DNA from: Candidatus Firestoneibacteriota bacterium
GTDB taxonomy: Bacteria; Oederibacteriota; D2-FULL-39-29; CAIOVX01
Length of the DNA stretch: 36,802 nt
Assembly (NCBI GenBank): GCA_903915125.1
Contig: CAIWRR010000274.1
Span: 1 to 36,802, forward strand
Reading direction: 5' to 3'
Positions 1 through 6,823 of the stretch are shown piece after piece. A model generated the notes under the pieces. It had not been told where the DNA came from, made no database searches, and was given only the letters and a program-made list of their open reading frames with translations. The position numbers were made by a program, and so were the translations under genes. Position 1 is the stretch's first letter. Each line of letters opens with the position of its first letter.

Positions 1-426
1 CTTTCCGGAGACCAGGCAAATACTGCCTTTTGTGTGCCCCGGAGTGTGAATGACCGCAAGCTCAAGGCTTCCGGCTTTGATTACATCACCTTCCGCGAGA
101 AAACCGTCCGCCTTCACGCTTATTTTTTCGCCCCGAAACAGCAGGGAGCCGTTGGATTCCGGATCCTCAATCATCCGCGCGTCGGCCTTATGCACGAATA
201 TCTTCGCGCCCGTCTTTGCCTTGAGCTCGTTCGCGGCGCCTATATGGTCAAAGTGCCCGTGAGTGAGCAGGATAGCAGTGACCTTAAACCCGTATTTCTC
301 CAGGGCTTTTGTTATTTTATGGCACTCATCGCCCGGATCAATGACCACGCCTTCTTTGGCCGCTTCGTCAAAGAAAAGGCCGCAGTTTTCAAGAATATTT
401 CCGAGCACCAGCTGTCTTATCGCCAT
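1..426 (-). CDS. MBL-fold metallo-hydrolase (glyoxalase II-like), 3' end cut by window edge
   Basis: A minus-strand reading frame is open from ATG at 426 to the first base, giving 142 codons with no stop; the gene continues beyond the left edge. The product starts MAIRQLVLGNILENCGLFF and carries the metallo-beta-lactamase metal motif THGHFDHIGA (HxHxDH) at about residues 55-64, then HTPGHTKGS near residue 126, which supplies the next histidine ligand. Family knowledge: these are zinc- or iron-dependent hydrolases, often thioesterases of the hydroxyacylglutathione hydrolase type, acting in the cytoplasm. The substrate cannot be read from the sequence. An AAGGAAGG ribosome-binding site lies 8 bases before the ATG. 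It follows a GT9 gene after an 86-base spacer in which I see no clear terminator, so co-transcription with the envelope genes is possible. Identification as MBL fold is secure; exact function is not. Confidence 0.88.
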   Translation of the reverse strand, partial: MAIRQLVLGNILENCGLFFDEAAKEGVVIDPGDECHKITKALEKYGFKVTAILLTHGHFDHIGAANELKAKTGAKIFVHKADARMIEDPESNGSLLFRGEKISVKADGFLAEGDVIKAGSLELAVIHTPGHTKGSICLVSGK

Positions 427-512
427 TTTAACAGCCTTCCTTTTTAGATTTAGACCAAAAAAACGTTCCGGAGAGAGCACCTTGTCCGTACCAACCCATG
501 GCTCATTATCGG

Positions 513-1511
513 TTAGTCATATCTGCCGTTCACAATTTCCACTATAGACTTGACGCTTATCATTTCCGCGCATTTGAATCCCCCGGCCCAGCAGAACTTC
601 TGCCCGTGTATGCCGCAGGGCTTGCAGGGGAGGCCGTAGTTTAATACCGTGTTTTTGCCGTAGGCGGGAGCGAAACCGAACTTCGGGGATGTGCCGCAAA
701 AAAGCGCTATGACCGGCGTCCCGGACGCGGCGGCTATGTGCATGGGCGCGGAATCATTCGCGACCACAAAAGCGCAGGAAGACATCGCTTCAGCCAGTTC
801 CGGTATTCCTGTCTTTCCCGCGAGGTTATTTACCTTTACCCCTGAGAGAGCGGCTATCCTCTCCGCGGCGGGAATATCTTCTTTGCCGCCAAACAGCGTT
901 ATTCCAAATCCCAGGCGCGAGAGCTCAATTATCAGCTTCGCGTATTTTTCTTCCGGCCATCTCTTCGTGAAATACCTTGCTCCGCACGCCAATCCGGCGA
1001 TACGCTCCTTTACAGCCGGCTTTTTAACGCTAATAACCGGCGCGTTGTTTTCATATTTAACGCCGAGCGTCTTCGCGGCTTGAAAATAGTTCCTGATGAC
1101 ATTATCGCCATAGCCGGAAAAGATATCCGGCAGGAAACTGAACGCTCCCCTCAGGAAGGAATAGAGCACGAGCAGGCGGCGTTTCAGCATGTGTTTCTTG
1201 TACCTTACGGTCTTCGCTGAAGCAAGGACGGATACAATGAAGCTTCTCGGGTTCGCGTGAAGGTCAAGGATCAGGTCAAATCTCTTCTCAAGATTTTCTC
1301 CGAGAGCGCAGATGTCCAGGAAACTCCTCTTGCCGCTCTTTAGCGGGATTACCTCAGAGACATCTTTACTGCCGGCAAAAACTCCGGCGTATTCTTCCTT
1401 GGTCAGCACGGAAATCTCCGAATCAGGAAGTTGTTTCTTTATGGCCGCGGCAAGCGCCGTGACCAGCACGACATCTCCGAGCGAGCTGAAGCGGATCAGC
1501 AATATCCTCAT
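513..1511 (-). CDS. Glycosyltransferase family 9 (heptosyltransferase-like)
   Basis: 332 aa, the usual size for an ADP-heptose:LPS heptosyltransferase (WaaC/WaaF/RfaF family, GT-B fold). The N-terminus MRILLIRFSSLGDVVLVTAL is the hallmark GT9 start. The C-terminal donor-binding half contains LFGGKEDIPAAERI, NLAGKTGIPELAEAM and FVVANDSAPMHIAAASGTPVIALF, the conserved D-(S/T)-x-x-MHIAAA signature. A late Cys-rich stretch (PCKPCGIHGQKFCWAGGFKC) matches the cysteine pattern seen in many heptosyltransferase II-like proteins. Expected role: adding heptose or a related sugar to lipopolysaccharide core at the inner membrane face. AAGGAG lies 5 bases before the ATG. It is one of two GT9 genes downstream of the lipid A/Kdo genes, with a repeat-bearing spacer between them. 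Which core position it modifies cannot be told. Confidence 0.9.
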   Translation of the reverse strand: MRILLIRFSSLGDVVLVTALAAAIKKQLPDSEISVLTKEEYAGVFAGSKDVSEVIPLKSGKRSFLDICALGENLEKRFDLILDLHANPRSFIVSVLASAKTVRYKKHMLKRRLLVLYSFLRGAFSFLPDIFSGYGDNVIRNYFQAAKTLGVKYENNAPVISVKKPAVKERIAGLACGARYFTKRWPEEKYAKLIIELSRLGFGITLFGGKEDIPAAERIAALSGVKVNNLAGKTGIPELAEAMSSCAFVVANDSAPMHIAAASGTPVIALFCGTSPKFGFAPAYGKNTVLNYGLPCKPCGIHGQKFCWAGGFKCAEMISVKSIVEIVNGRYD

Positions 1512-1552
1512 ACTTCTCCTTACCTCAAAATACTAAAGTCTTTGGTTGATAG

Positions 1553-1623
1553 CACCGATAAAGGCGCCGATTACACCGATAGGTGTAGCGGTCTATCGGT
1601 GACATCGATTCTTTTCATCGGTG
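1553..1623. repeat. Intergenic CACCGAT/ATCGGTG repeat cluster with hairpin
   Basis: The 130-base spacer between the two GT9 genes holds direct copies of CACCGAT at 1553-1559 and 1574-1580, a degenerate copy (GCGCCGAT) near 1565, and inverted copies ATCGGTG at 1595-1601 and 1617-1623. The central pair forms a 9-base perfect stem (CACCGATAG at 1574-1582 with CTATCGGTG at 1593-1601) around a 10-base loop. It lies just after the stop codon of the upstream GT9 gene in the direction of transcription. No T-run follows the stem, so it is not a typical intrinsic terminator; it may be a dispersed repeat or an mRNA 3'-end structure. Confidence 0.7.
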
Positions 1624-1641
1624 TCATCTAACTTTTTCTTC

Positions 1642-2751
1642 TTAAAGCACTGTTTGCTTTGTGAATTCGTCGTAAGCGGCCGCAGGAGTAATGTTGCCTA
1701 TCACACCCTGCGGATCCCATACAGAGAAATGGCCCTCGCCCGGCGGATTCCAGAGCGCGGGGCTGCCCTTCCCGAAGACGGCGAAAGTCTTGACCCCCAG
1801 CGCCGCCGCCACATGAAGCACCCCGGTATCGTTGCAGACAAAGAGCGAGCATTTTTTCATAAAAGCGGCCGCGGAAAGCAGAGGAACAGGATCCAGCACC
1901 GTGAAGCCCTGTTTTAGCCCTGAAACCAGTTCATCTTTTAGGGATTCCTCTCCCGGGCCGTAGAAAACGAGAACTTTCGCCTTGCGGTTCTCCGTTATAA
2001 GGTTTATCAGAGAGGCGAAATTGGCTGCTCCCCAGCGGTTCTCAAGCTTTCCGGCTCCGGGGTGCACTCCGATAAGCGTCTCTCCCGGCAGAATCCCCCT
2101 GCCGGCAAGCCAGCCCGCGGCCTTCTCAAGCTCCCCTTCTTTTACCGAGAACGAATAAGTCCTGTCGGCGACTCCTTCTATTCCGAGCGGCTTCAGGTAA
2201 TCCAGGTTAATATCAACCTGCGGGCGCCCGGCCTTTTTAATCTTCAAGTAAACATTGAAGAACATAGCGCCGTTTTTGTAGAAAATATCCTCGGTCTCTC
2301 CGCCTATCTTTACCTTCGCGCCGGAGAGGGCGGCTATAACCGCAGAGGTGAGCGAGAACGAAACCGTGCAGGGAACTATAGCCGCGTCAAATCTTTGTCT
2401 CCGAAGCTTCAATATCAGGCCGATAAAATAGAAGGGATTGCGGAGAGCCATTTTTGAATCATAATGCACCACTTCATCAATGAAGGGGATGCCCCGCGCC
2501 ACCGGCAGGTTCGCCTTCGCCGCAACGCAGACAACCTTTGCGCGGGGAAACTTCTCCTTCAAGGCCCTAAACATCGGCGAAGAAATCAGCATATCCCCCA
2601 GCTCGTTGTGTTGGCGGACTACAAGCACGGATTTTAAGGAACTTAAATCGAGTTTTTCCGCATCAAGCTTTTTTGCCCTGACAAAAAAGAAGAGCACGCG
2701 CTCAAAGAGCGCCCTCGCCTTCCACTCTATTTCCCTCAGCGTTTTTTTCAC
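1642..2751 (-). CDS. Glycosyltransferase family 9 (heptosyltransferase-like), GTG start
   Basis: 369 aa from a GTG start at 2751 (MKKTLREIEWKARALFERV). The GT9 N-terminal motif follows as SVLVVRQHNELGDMLISSPM, a variant of the usual RxxxLGD. The C-terminal half carries GVHPGAGKLENRWGAANFA, the acceptor/donor region VFYGPGEESL, and LFVCNDTGVLHVAAALGVKTFAVFG, the family D-T-G-x-x-HxAAA donor-site signature. Expected role: transfer of heptose or another sugar to LPS core. The frame stays open upstream to 2892, but those codons are made of short tandem repeats and give a low-complexity peptide, so I prefer GTG 2751, which has GGACGG just upstream. Its relationship to the other GT9 gene (513-1511) suggests heptosyltransferase I/II roles, but I cannot assign which is which. 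Confidence 0.87.
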   Translation of the reverse strand: MKKTLREIEWKARALFERVLFFFVRAKKLDAEKLDLSSLKSVLVVRQHNELGDMLISSPMFRALKEKFPRAKVVCVAAKANLPVARGIPFIDEVVHYDSKMALRNPFYFIGLILKLRRQRFDAAIVPCTVSFSLTSAVIAALSGAKVKIGGETEDIFYKNGAMFFNVYLKIKKAGRPQVDINLDYLKPLGIEGVADRTYSFSVKEGELEKAAGWLAGRGILPGETLIGVHPGAGKLENRWGAANFASLINLITENRKAKVLVFYGPGEESLKDELVSGLKQGFTVLDPVPLLSAAAFMKKCSLFVCNDTGVLHVAAALGVKTFAVFGKGSPALWNPPGEGHFSVWDPQGVIGNITPAAAYDEFTKQTVL

Positions 2752-2753
2752 TT

Positions 2754-2891
2754 GCCGTCCCCGGTCCTCAGTCCACAGTCCTCTGTCTTCCGTCCTCCGT
2801 CTTACTGCGCATCCGCGCATCGCACTACTGGCCTTTAAGCATCCAACCTTCCAACCCTCTAAACATCCAACTGTCTTCCGTCCTCCGTCCA
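2754..2891. repeat. Mosaic of 7- and 8-base tandem repeats
   Basis: The spacer upstream of the second GT9 gene is almost entirely short-period repeat. On the plus strand, GTC recurs exactly every 7 bases at 2757, 2764, 2771, 2778, 2785, 2792 and 2799 (minus-strand unit roughly GGACNGA). A second patch of the same unit has GTC at 2873, 2880 and 2887. The two patches share an exact 19-mer, CTGTCTTCCGTCCTCCGTC, at 2783-2801 and 2871-2889. Between them, an 8-base unit (consensus ATCCAACC) runs through 2832-2871, with TCCAAC at 2842, 2850 and 2866, and CGCATCCG-like units lie near 2807-2824. The mosaic is not expected to be translated. Confidence 0.8.
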
Positions 2892-2925
2892 CAAAAACCA
2901 GGCTCTGTCCCCTTTGTTTATGTTT

Positions 2926-2959
2926 ACGTTAAGAACGTTACAAACGTTACGAACGATTA
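2926..2959. repeat. Nonanucleotide tandem repeat (ACGTTAnnA), copy 1
   Basis: Units of 9 bases: ACGTTAAGA (2926-2934), ACGTTACAA (2935-2943), ACGTTACGA (2944-2952) and a degraded ACGATTA (2953-2959). In the direction of transcription the array begins within the stop codon of the lpxL-like gene (TAA at 2959-2957), so the last unit supplies the stop. The same unit occurs at 20184-20219 behind another stop codon. Confidence 0.8.
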
Positions 2960-3850
2960 TTTAATAAAATCCTCCGGGCGTGACTTCCACCTATTATGCA
3001 CCCAGAACCAGAGCGGCGGATATTTCCTGACATAACTTTCCAGCACTGAAGCCCACTTCTGGGTATTTGACTTGACATCCGCTTCAAAATCGCCCGTTGA
3101 ATCAAGTTCTATCGCCTTTTCAACGACGGCCGTGTGCGTGCCGTCGGGATTCCTTACCATAAAGGTCATCAATAGGGGAGCTCCGGTCTTCATAGCGAGC
3201 ACGGCCGGCCCTTTCTTGGTCCCCGCCAGCCTGCCAAATATGTCCACAAATACGCCGTCGAAAGCGGCGTCCTGATCAGCGAGCAGCCCCACGCCTTCAT
3301 TCTTTTTGAGCGTCCGGATTATCTCTTTTACGGAGTCTCCGGTGTAAACTATTCTCAGCCCGTTAAGGGAGCGGTACTTGTTTATCAATTTGTCCGTGAA
3401 CGGATTTGACTGCGGAAAGGCCACCGCCATGCAGGGTATCAATTTCGGAAAAATCAGGCCAGAGAGCTCCCAGTTGCCGAAGTGCGGAATTATCATTATT
3501 ACGCCTTTGCCTTTAGCCCTCGCCTGCTCAAGGAACTCCTTTCCCTCAACCTTTAAGAATCCCTCGTATTTTGCCCCTTTTATCGCCGGAATATACAGGA
3601 ATTCAGCCAGGGACATCCCGATGTTCTCAAACAGGCCGTCCATATAGGTTTCAATCTCTGCCGCGCTCTTGTCCGGGAAAGACAGGGCCATATTCTGCCT
3701 GGCGAGCGCAACGTGCTTTTTGTCGACGCGTTTCAAGAAGCGCCCGAGGGCCCTGCCCAGGCCCTGCGCGGCCTTCAGAGAAAGCCTTCTTACAAGGAAA
3801 GCGGCCGCGGCAACCGCGAGGAATTGTATGAATTGTCCTGTCCTTTTCAT
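2957..3850 (-). CDS. lpxL: Lipid A late acyltransferase, LpxL/HtrB family
   Basis: 297 aa, the normal length for the LpxL/LpxM lysophospholipid acyltransferase family. An N-terminal hydrophobic segment (about residues 7-22) anchors it to the inner membrane. The catalytic HxxxxE motif is HFGNWE at residues 123-128. The QSNPF and GLLADQDA regions and the C-terminal PPLWFWVHNRWKSRP block are typical of the family. Expected reaction: transfer of a secondary acyl chain from acyl-ACP to the Kdo-lipid A precursor. The start ATG overlaps the lpxK stop by 4 bases (ATGA) and AAAGGA precedes it, so translation is coupled to lpxK. The family assignment is firm; whether it acts as LpxL or LpxM, and its chain length specificity, are not visible. 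Confidence 0.93.
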   Translation of the reverse strand: MKRTGQFIQFLAVAAAAFLVRRLSLKAAQGLGRALGRFLKRVDKKHVALARQNMALSFPDKSAAEIETYMDGLFENIGMSLAEFLYIPAIKGAKYEGFLKVEGKEFLEQARAKGKGVIMIIPHFGNWELSGLIFPKLIPCMAVAFPQSNPFTDKLINKYRSLNGLRIVYTGDSVKEIIRTLKKNEGVGLLADQDAAFDGVFVDIFGRLAGTKKGPAVLAMKTGAPLLMTFMVRNPDGTHTAVVEKAIELDSTGDFEADVKSNTQKWASVLESYVRKYPPLWFWVHNRWKSRPEDFIK

Positions 3851-4890
3851 AATCCTTTAAGCCTCCGCAGCAGCTGCTCTTCCCCCGAAACTATCCTGAC
3901 GCCTATCTTCAGAGAATAGGCCGGAAGTTTTGTTTCGGGCAGGGCGGAGCCCGCAAGCTTGACAGCGTCCTTTTCGGTTGTGATAATCAGTTCGCAGCCG
4001 GAAGCAAGCCTGTCTATCTTTCTGATATCCGCGGCGGAATAATAATGATGGTCCCTGAAGCGTATGGGAAGAATCTTTTCCGCGCCGAGAGCGGACACCA
4101 TCATTTCAAAATATTCCGGATTGCCTACCCCGGACAGCACCGCGACTCTTTTGCCCGATAGCGCCTCGAGCCCGGCCGCTTTTTCTTTGCCCCTGATATT
4201 TACCAGCGCTTCCGGGGCGTAAACGCTCTTTACAACCAAAGCGCCAGGATTGATATCCCTCACTTTCTTTTCAAGCCGGCCGGTGTCCGCCGCATCGCTC
4301 TTTGAAAGAATTATCACATCGGCCGCGCGAAGCGACCGCGCCGGCTCCCTGAGTATTCCCGCCGGAAAGAGCAGGCCGTTCCCGAACGGGTTCAGGGAAT
4401 CAACGAGCACTATGTCCAGATTCCTTGCAAGGGAAAGCCTGCGCTGAAACCCGTCGTCAAGGAGCAGAACTTCCGCGGAATACTTCTCAATCGCGGCGAG
4501 CCCCGCGGAATACCTGTCTTTTGATACCACTACCGGCGCCCCGCCAAGTTCTGAGGCCAGAAGGAACGGTTCGTCTCCGAGCGCTTCCGGGCTCATATGT
4601 TCTTTCGAAAATACAATCTCCCGGGAGCTCTTTCTCGCGTAGCCCCTCGTCAGGACCGCGACACTCCTGTCCTTCAGGACTCCCGCGAGATAGAGGACAT
4701 GCGGCGTTTTTCCCGTGCCTCCGAGCGTGATATTTCCGACGCTTATAACTCTTGCCGGCAACTTTCTTTTCTCAAAGATTGAAAGTGCGTAGCAGAGTTC
4801 TTTAAGCCTGAGAGCGCAGAAATATACAAGCGAGAACGGCAGGAGCAGGAAAAGATATTTCTTGGCAAGCTGGAGCGACGGCTTATTCAA
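3847..4890 (-). CDS. lpxK: Tetraacyldisaccharide 4'-kinase LpxK
   Basis: 347 aa, normal for LpxK. It phosphorylates the 4' position of the lipid A disaccharide precursor at the inner membrane. The N-terminus contains a hydrophobic segment (about residues 12-27) and then VISVGNITLGGTGKTPHV, with the P-loop GGTGKT at 57-62. The LLDDGFQRR motif, which carries the family's catalytic Asp, and ITTEKDAVKL follow. The start is TTG at 4890 in a TTGA overlap with the kdtA stop; AAGGTG lies 6 bases upstream and no in-frame ATG fits the conserved N-terminus better. It sits between kdtA and lpxL in a tightly coupled lipid A/Kdo unit. Identification is very secure. Confidence 0.95.
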   Translation of the reverse strand: MNKPSLQLAKKYLFLLLPFSLVYFCALRLKELCYALSIFEKRKLPARVISVGNITLGGTGKTPHVLYLAGVLKDRSVAVLTRGYARKSSREIVFSKEHMSPEALGDEPFLLASELGGAPVVVSKDRYSAGLAAIEKYSAEVLLLDDGFQRRLSLARNLDIVLVDSLNPFGNGLLFPAGILREPARSLRAADVIILSKSDAADTGRLEKKVRDINPGALVVKSVYAPEALVNIRGKEKAAGLEALSGKRVAVLSGVGNPEYFEMMVSALGAEKILPIRFRDHHYYSAADIRKIDRLASGCELIITTEKDAVKLAGSALPETKLPAYSLKIGVRIVSGEEQLLRRLKGL

Positions 4891-6161
4891 TTCAGCACCT
4901 TTTTTAGCATCTCAATGTTATTGTTCAGCGGGCCTTCCCGGGAAGCTATATAGGCGGCGGCCTGACTGCCCGCGTGCCCGGGTTTGAGCCTCAGTTCGGA
5001 AATAAGGGCCCTGCCAAGCGCGGCTCCGTCAGAAGCTTCAACACCCAGCCCGGCTTCAATCAGCGAGGCCGCAATTTCCCTGTAGTTTTCCGTATGTTTA
5101 CCGAAGAACGGACGCCTTCCGAAATACAGCGGTTCAAGCAGGTTATGCCCTCCGATATCCGCCAGGCTTCCACCGACAAAGGCGCCGCCGCAGAGTTCGT
5201 AGGCCGCGGCAAGCTCGCCCATTGTATCAAGAAGCACAACGTCAACCGGTTTCGCGCCTTTCAGCGCGGACCTTCTTACCGTCGTGAAGCAGGCTGCCCT
5301 GAAAAGCTCCTCAATAGCCGCGTTCTCCTGCATAAAACGCGGGGCAACTATGAAAGTGACATCCCGCTCTTCTTTTTTTACGACAAACATCGCGCCGAGC
5401 AGCTCGCCGGCTTCGCTTTCGTGGACGCTCCCCGCCGTTATGACATGTTTTTTAAGGTAGGGGGCCAGGTCGTTCTTCAGCCACGAAGAGCTGACGGGGT
5501 CTGAAAGGAAAACCTCAAATTTCAGGTCTCCTGTCACGGAAGCCCTGTTGTCCCCCGGGAGGAGCTGCTTCAGCCTTTCCAGGTCTTCAGCGCCCCTCAT
5601 GCCGAAAGCGTCAACCTGCCCGAGCACGCCGCGCATGAATTTTTTCATAAAGAGATAGCGCCCGAATTTCCTGTCGGAGAACCTTCCGTTCACGACCGCT
5701 ATTTTTCCGCCCTGCTTTTTTACCGCGTAAAAAAACGAGGGCCATAATTCCGTTTCGGCGGCAACCAGGAGGACCGGGCGTATCCTTTGAACAACCGGAG
5801 AAATGAAAAACATTATATCGAGAGGCATGTAAAACTTATGCAGCTCCGGGGCGAATTTCTCAAGCATCTTCTTGCCGTTAAGCGTCGTCACCGAAAACAC
5901 GATGTTCATTTCGGGGCGGACGGCTTTCAATTTCCGCGCCAGCGGTATCATGCACTTGCACTCCCCGGAAGAGGCGGCGTGCAGCCAGATAACCGGTTGT
6001 TTTGAAAATACCGCTATAAGTTCCCCGGGATATATTCCGAGCCGCTGAAAGACGCCGTCCCGGACGCGTTCAGAGAAAGCGCAAAGCGCGGCAACGGGTA
6101 AAGCCGCGATAACCGCTGCCAGGCAAAGAACCGCGTTGTATAAGAAGAGGCCTAACGGCAT
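4887..6161 (-). CDS. waaA: 3-deoxy-D-manno-octulosonic acid transferase KdtA/WaaA
   Basis: 424 aa, the usual size for Kdo transferase. It adds Kdo to lipid IVA at the cytoplasmic face of the inner membrane. One N-terminal hydrophobic helix (about residues 5-28) anchors it. VIWLHAASSGE at 57-67 carries the conserved glutamate base (E67), and SVTTLNGKKM, AAETELWPSFF, VNGRFSDRKFGRYLF, AGSVHESE and GGSLADIGGHNLLEPLYFGRRPFFGKH are all family hallmarks. The start overlaps the end of the DUF374 acyltransferase gene by 10 bases, and its stop overlaps the lpxK TTG start. Whether it transfers one, two or more Kdo residues cannot be judged from sequence. Confidence 0.95.
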   Translation of the reverse strand: MPLGLFLYNAVLCLAAVIAALPVAALCAFSERVRDGVFQRLGIYPGELIAVFSKQPVIWLHAASSGECKCMIPLARKLKAVRPEMNIVFSVTTLNGKKMLEKFAPELHKFYMPLDIMFFISPVVQRIRPVLLVAAETELWPSFFYAVKKQGGKIAVVNGRFSDRKFGRYLFMKKFMRGVLGQVDAFGMRGAEDLERLKQLLPGDNRASVTGDLKFEVFLSDPVSSSWLKNDLAPYLKKHVITAGSVHESEAGELLGAMFVVKKEERDVTFIVAPRFMQENAAIEELFRAACFTTVRRSALKGAKPVDVVLLDTMGELAAAYELCGGAFVGGSLADIGGHNLLEPLYFGRRPFFGKHTENYREIAASLIEAGLGVEASDGAALGRALISELRLKPGHAGSQAAAYIASREGPLNNNIEMLKKVLN

Positions 6162-6799
6162 ATTTTTCCGGCTTCCAGAGTCACCCTGTCCATCTCCGCC
6201 TGAAGTTCCATTCTCTTCTCCTCCATCAGCGCTTCATCCGCGTCAGCCGGGACGGACACCGGATTTCCCCAGAAAAAAACGCCCCTGGAAAACGGGAGCG
6301 GGATTATGAAATTATCCCAGCTTTTCAGGACTATCTTTCTTGAGGCGTCAAACCCAAAAGGGTAGACGGGCACGCCTGTCAATTTAGAAAGGACTATAGC
6401 GCCGCCCTTGGCTTCCTGTTTCGGGCCCTTCGGACCGTCCGGAGTAATCGCCGCGGCATGACCTTCCGCCAGTCCCCGCTTCAAGAGGATAAGCGCTTTT
6501 ACCCCTTCCCTGGAAGATGAACCGCGCACAGTCCCGTAGCCCAGCCTGTTCATAACTTTGCTTATGTATTCCCCGTCTTTGCCCATGCTTACAAGGCAGT
6601 TTATGCCGGTATTCCTGTAATAGCACACGGCCATAAGAATGCGGCTGTGCCAGAAAGCGTAGATTGCGCGGGCGGACCTTACTTTTCTCGGCGAAAATTC
6701 ACAGTTGCCCGCCTCCGTTATTCTCATGGTCGAGCCAAGAAGGAGCATAGAAACTCTTACCAAAAACGGCAATATGGACATCAATAACTTTTCTTTCAA
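6152..6799 (-). CDS. DUF374-family lysophospholipid acyltransferase-like protein
   Basis: 215 aa. The sequence has the DUF374/LPLAT pattern: AIYAFWHSRILMAV (His at 51), SMGKDGEYIS, GTVRGSSSREGVKAL and the strongly conserved AITPDGPKGPKQEAKGGAI at about 117-134. The family is related to PlsC-type acyltransferases; genes of this family commonly sit beside kdtA, as here, which suggests an envelope lipid or lipid A role, but no defined reaction should be assumed. An N-terminal hydrophobic segment (residues 5-22) suggests membrane association. The start given is TTG at 6799; ATG at 6781 (MSILPFLVRVSML) is an equally plausible alternative because neither has a strong ribosome-binding site. It follows the Enzyme I gene by only 24 bases. 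Confidence 0.85.
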   Translation of the reverse strand: MKEKLLMSILPFLVRVSMLLLGSTMRITEAGNCEFSPRKVRSARAIYAFWHSRILMAVCYYRNTGINCLVSMGKDGEYISKVMNRLGYGTVRGSSSREGVKALILLKRGLAEGHAAAITPDGPKGPKQEAKGGAIVLSKLTGVPVYPFGFDASRKIVLKSWDNFIIPLPFSRGVFFWGNPVSVPADADEALMEEKRMELQAEMDRVTLEAGKICR

Positions 6800-6823
6800 T
6801 TTTTTTCCGTTTGAGCCGTGTTT

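Noticed and set aside
427-512. Terminator between the first GT9 gene and the MBL-fold gene
   Set aside because: A T-run exists but no stem of useful length precedes it.
2752-2892. Possible N-terminal extension of 47 residues on the second GT9 protein
   Set aside because: The extension is translated tandem repeat of low complexity, and GTG 2751 has a nearby ribosome-binding site and gives the family N-terminus.
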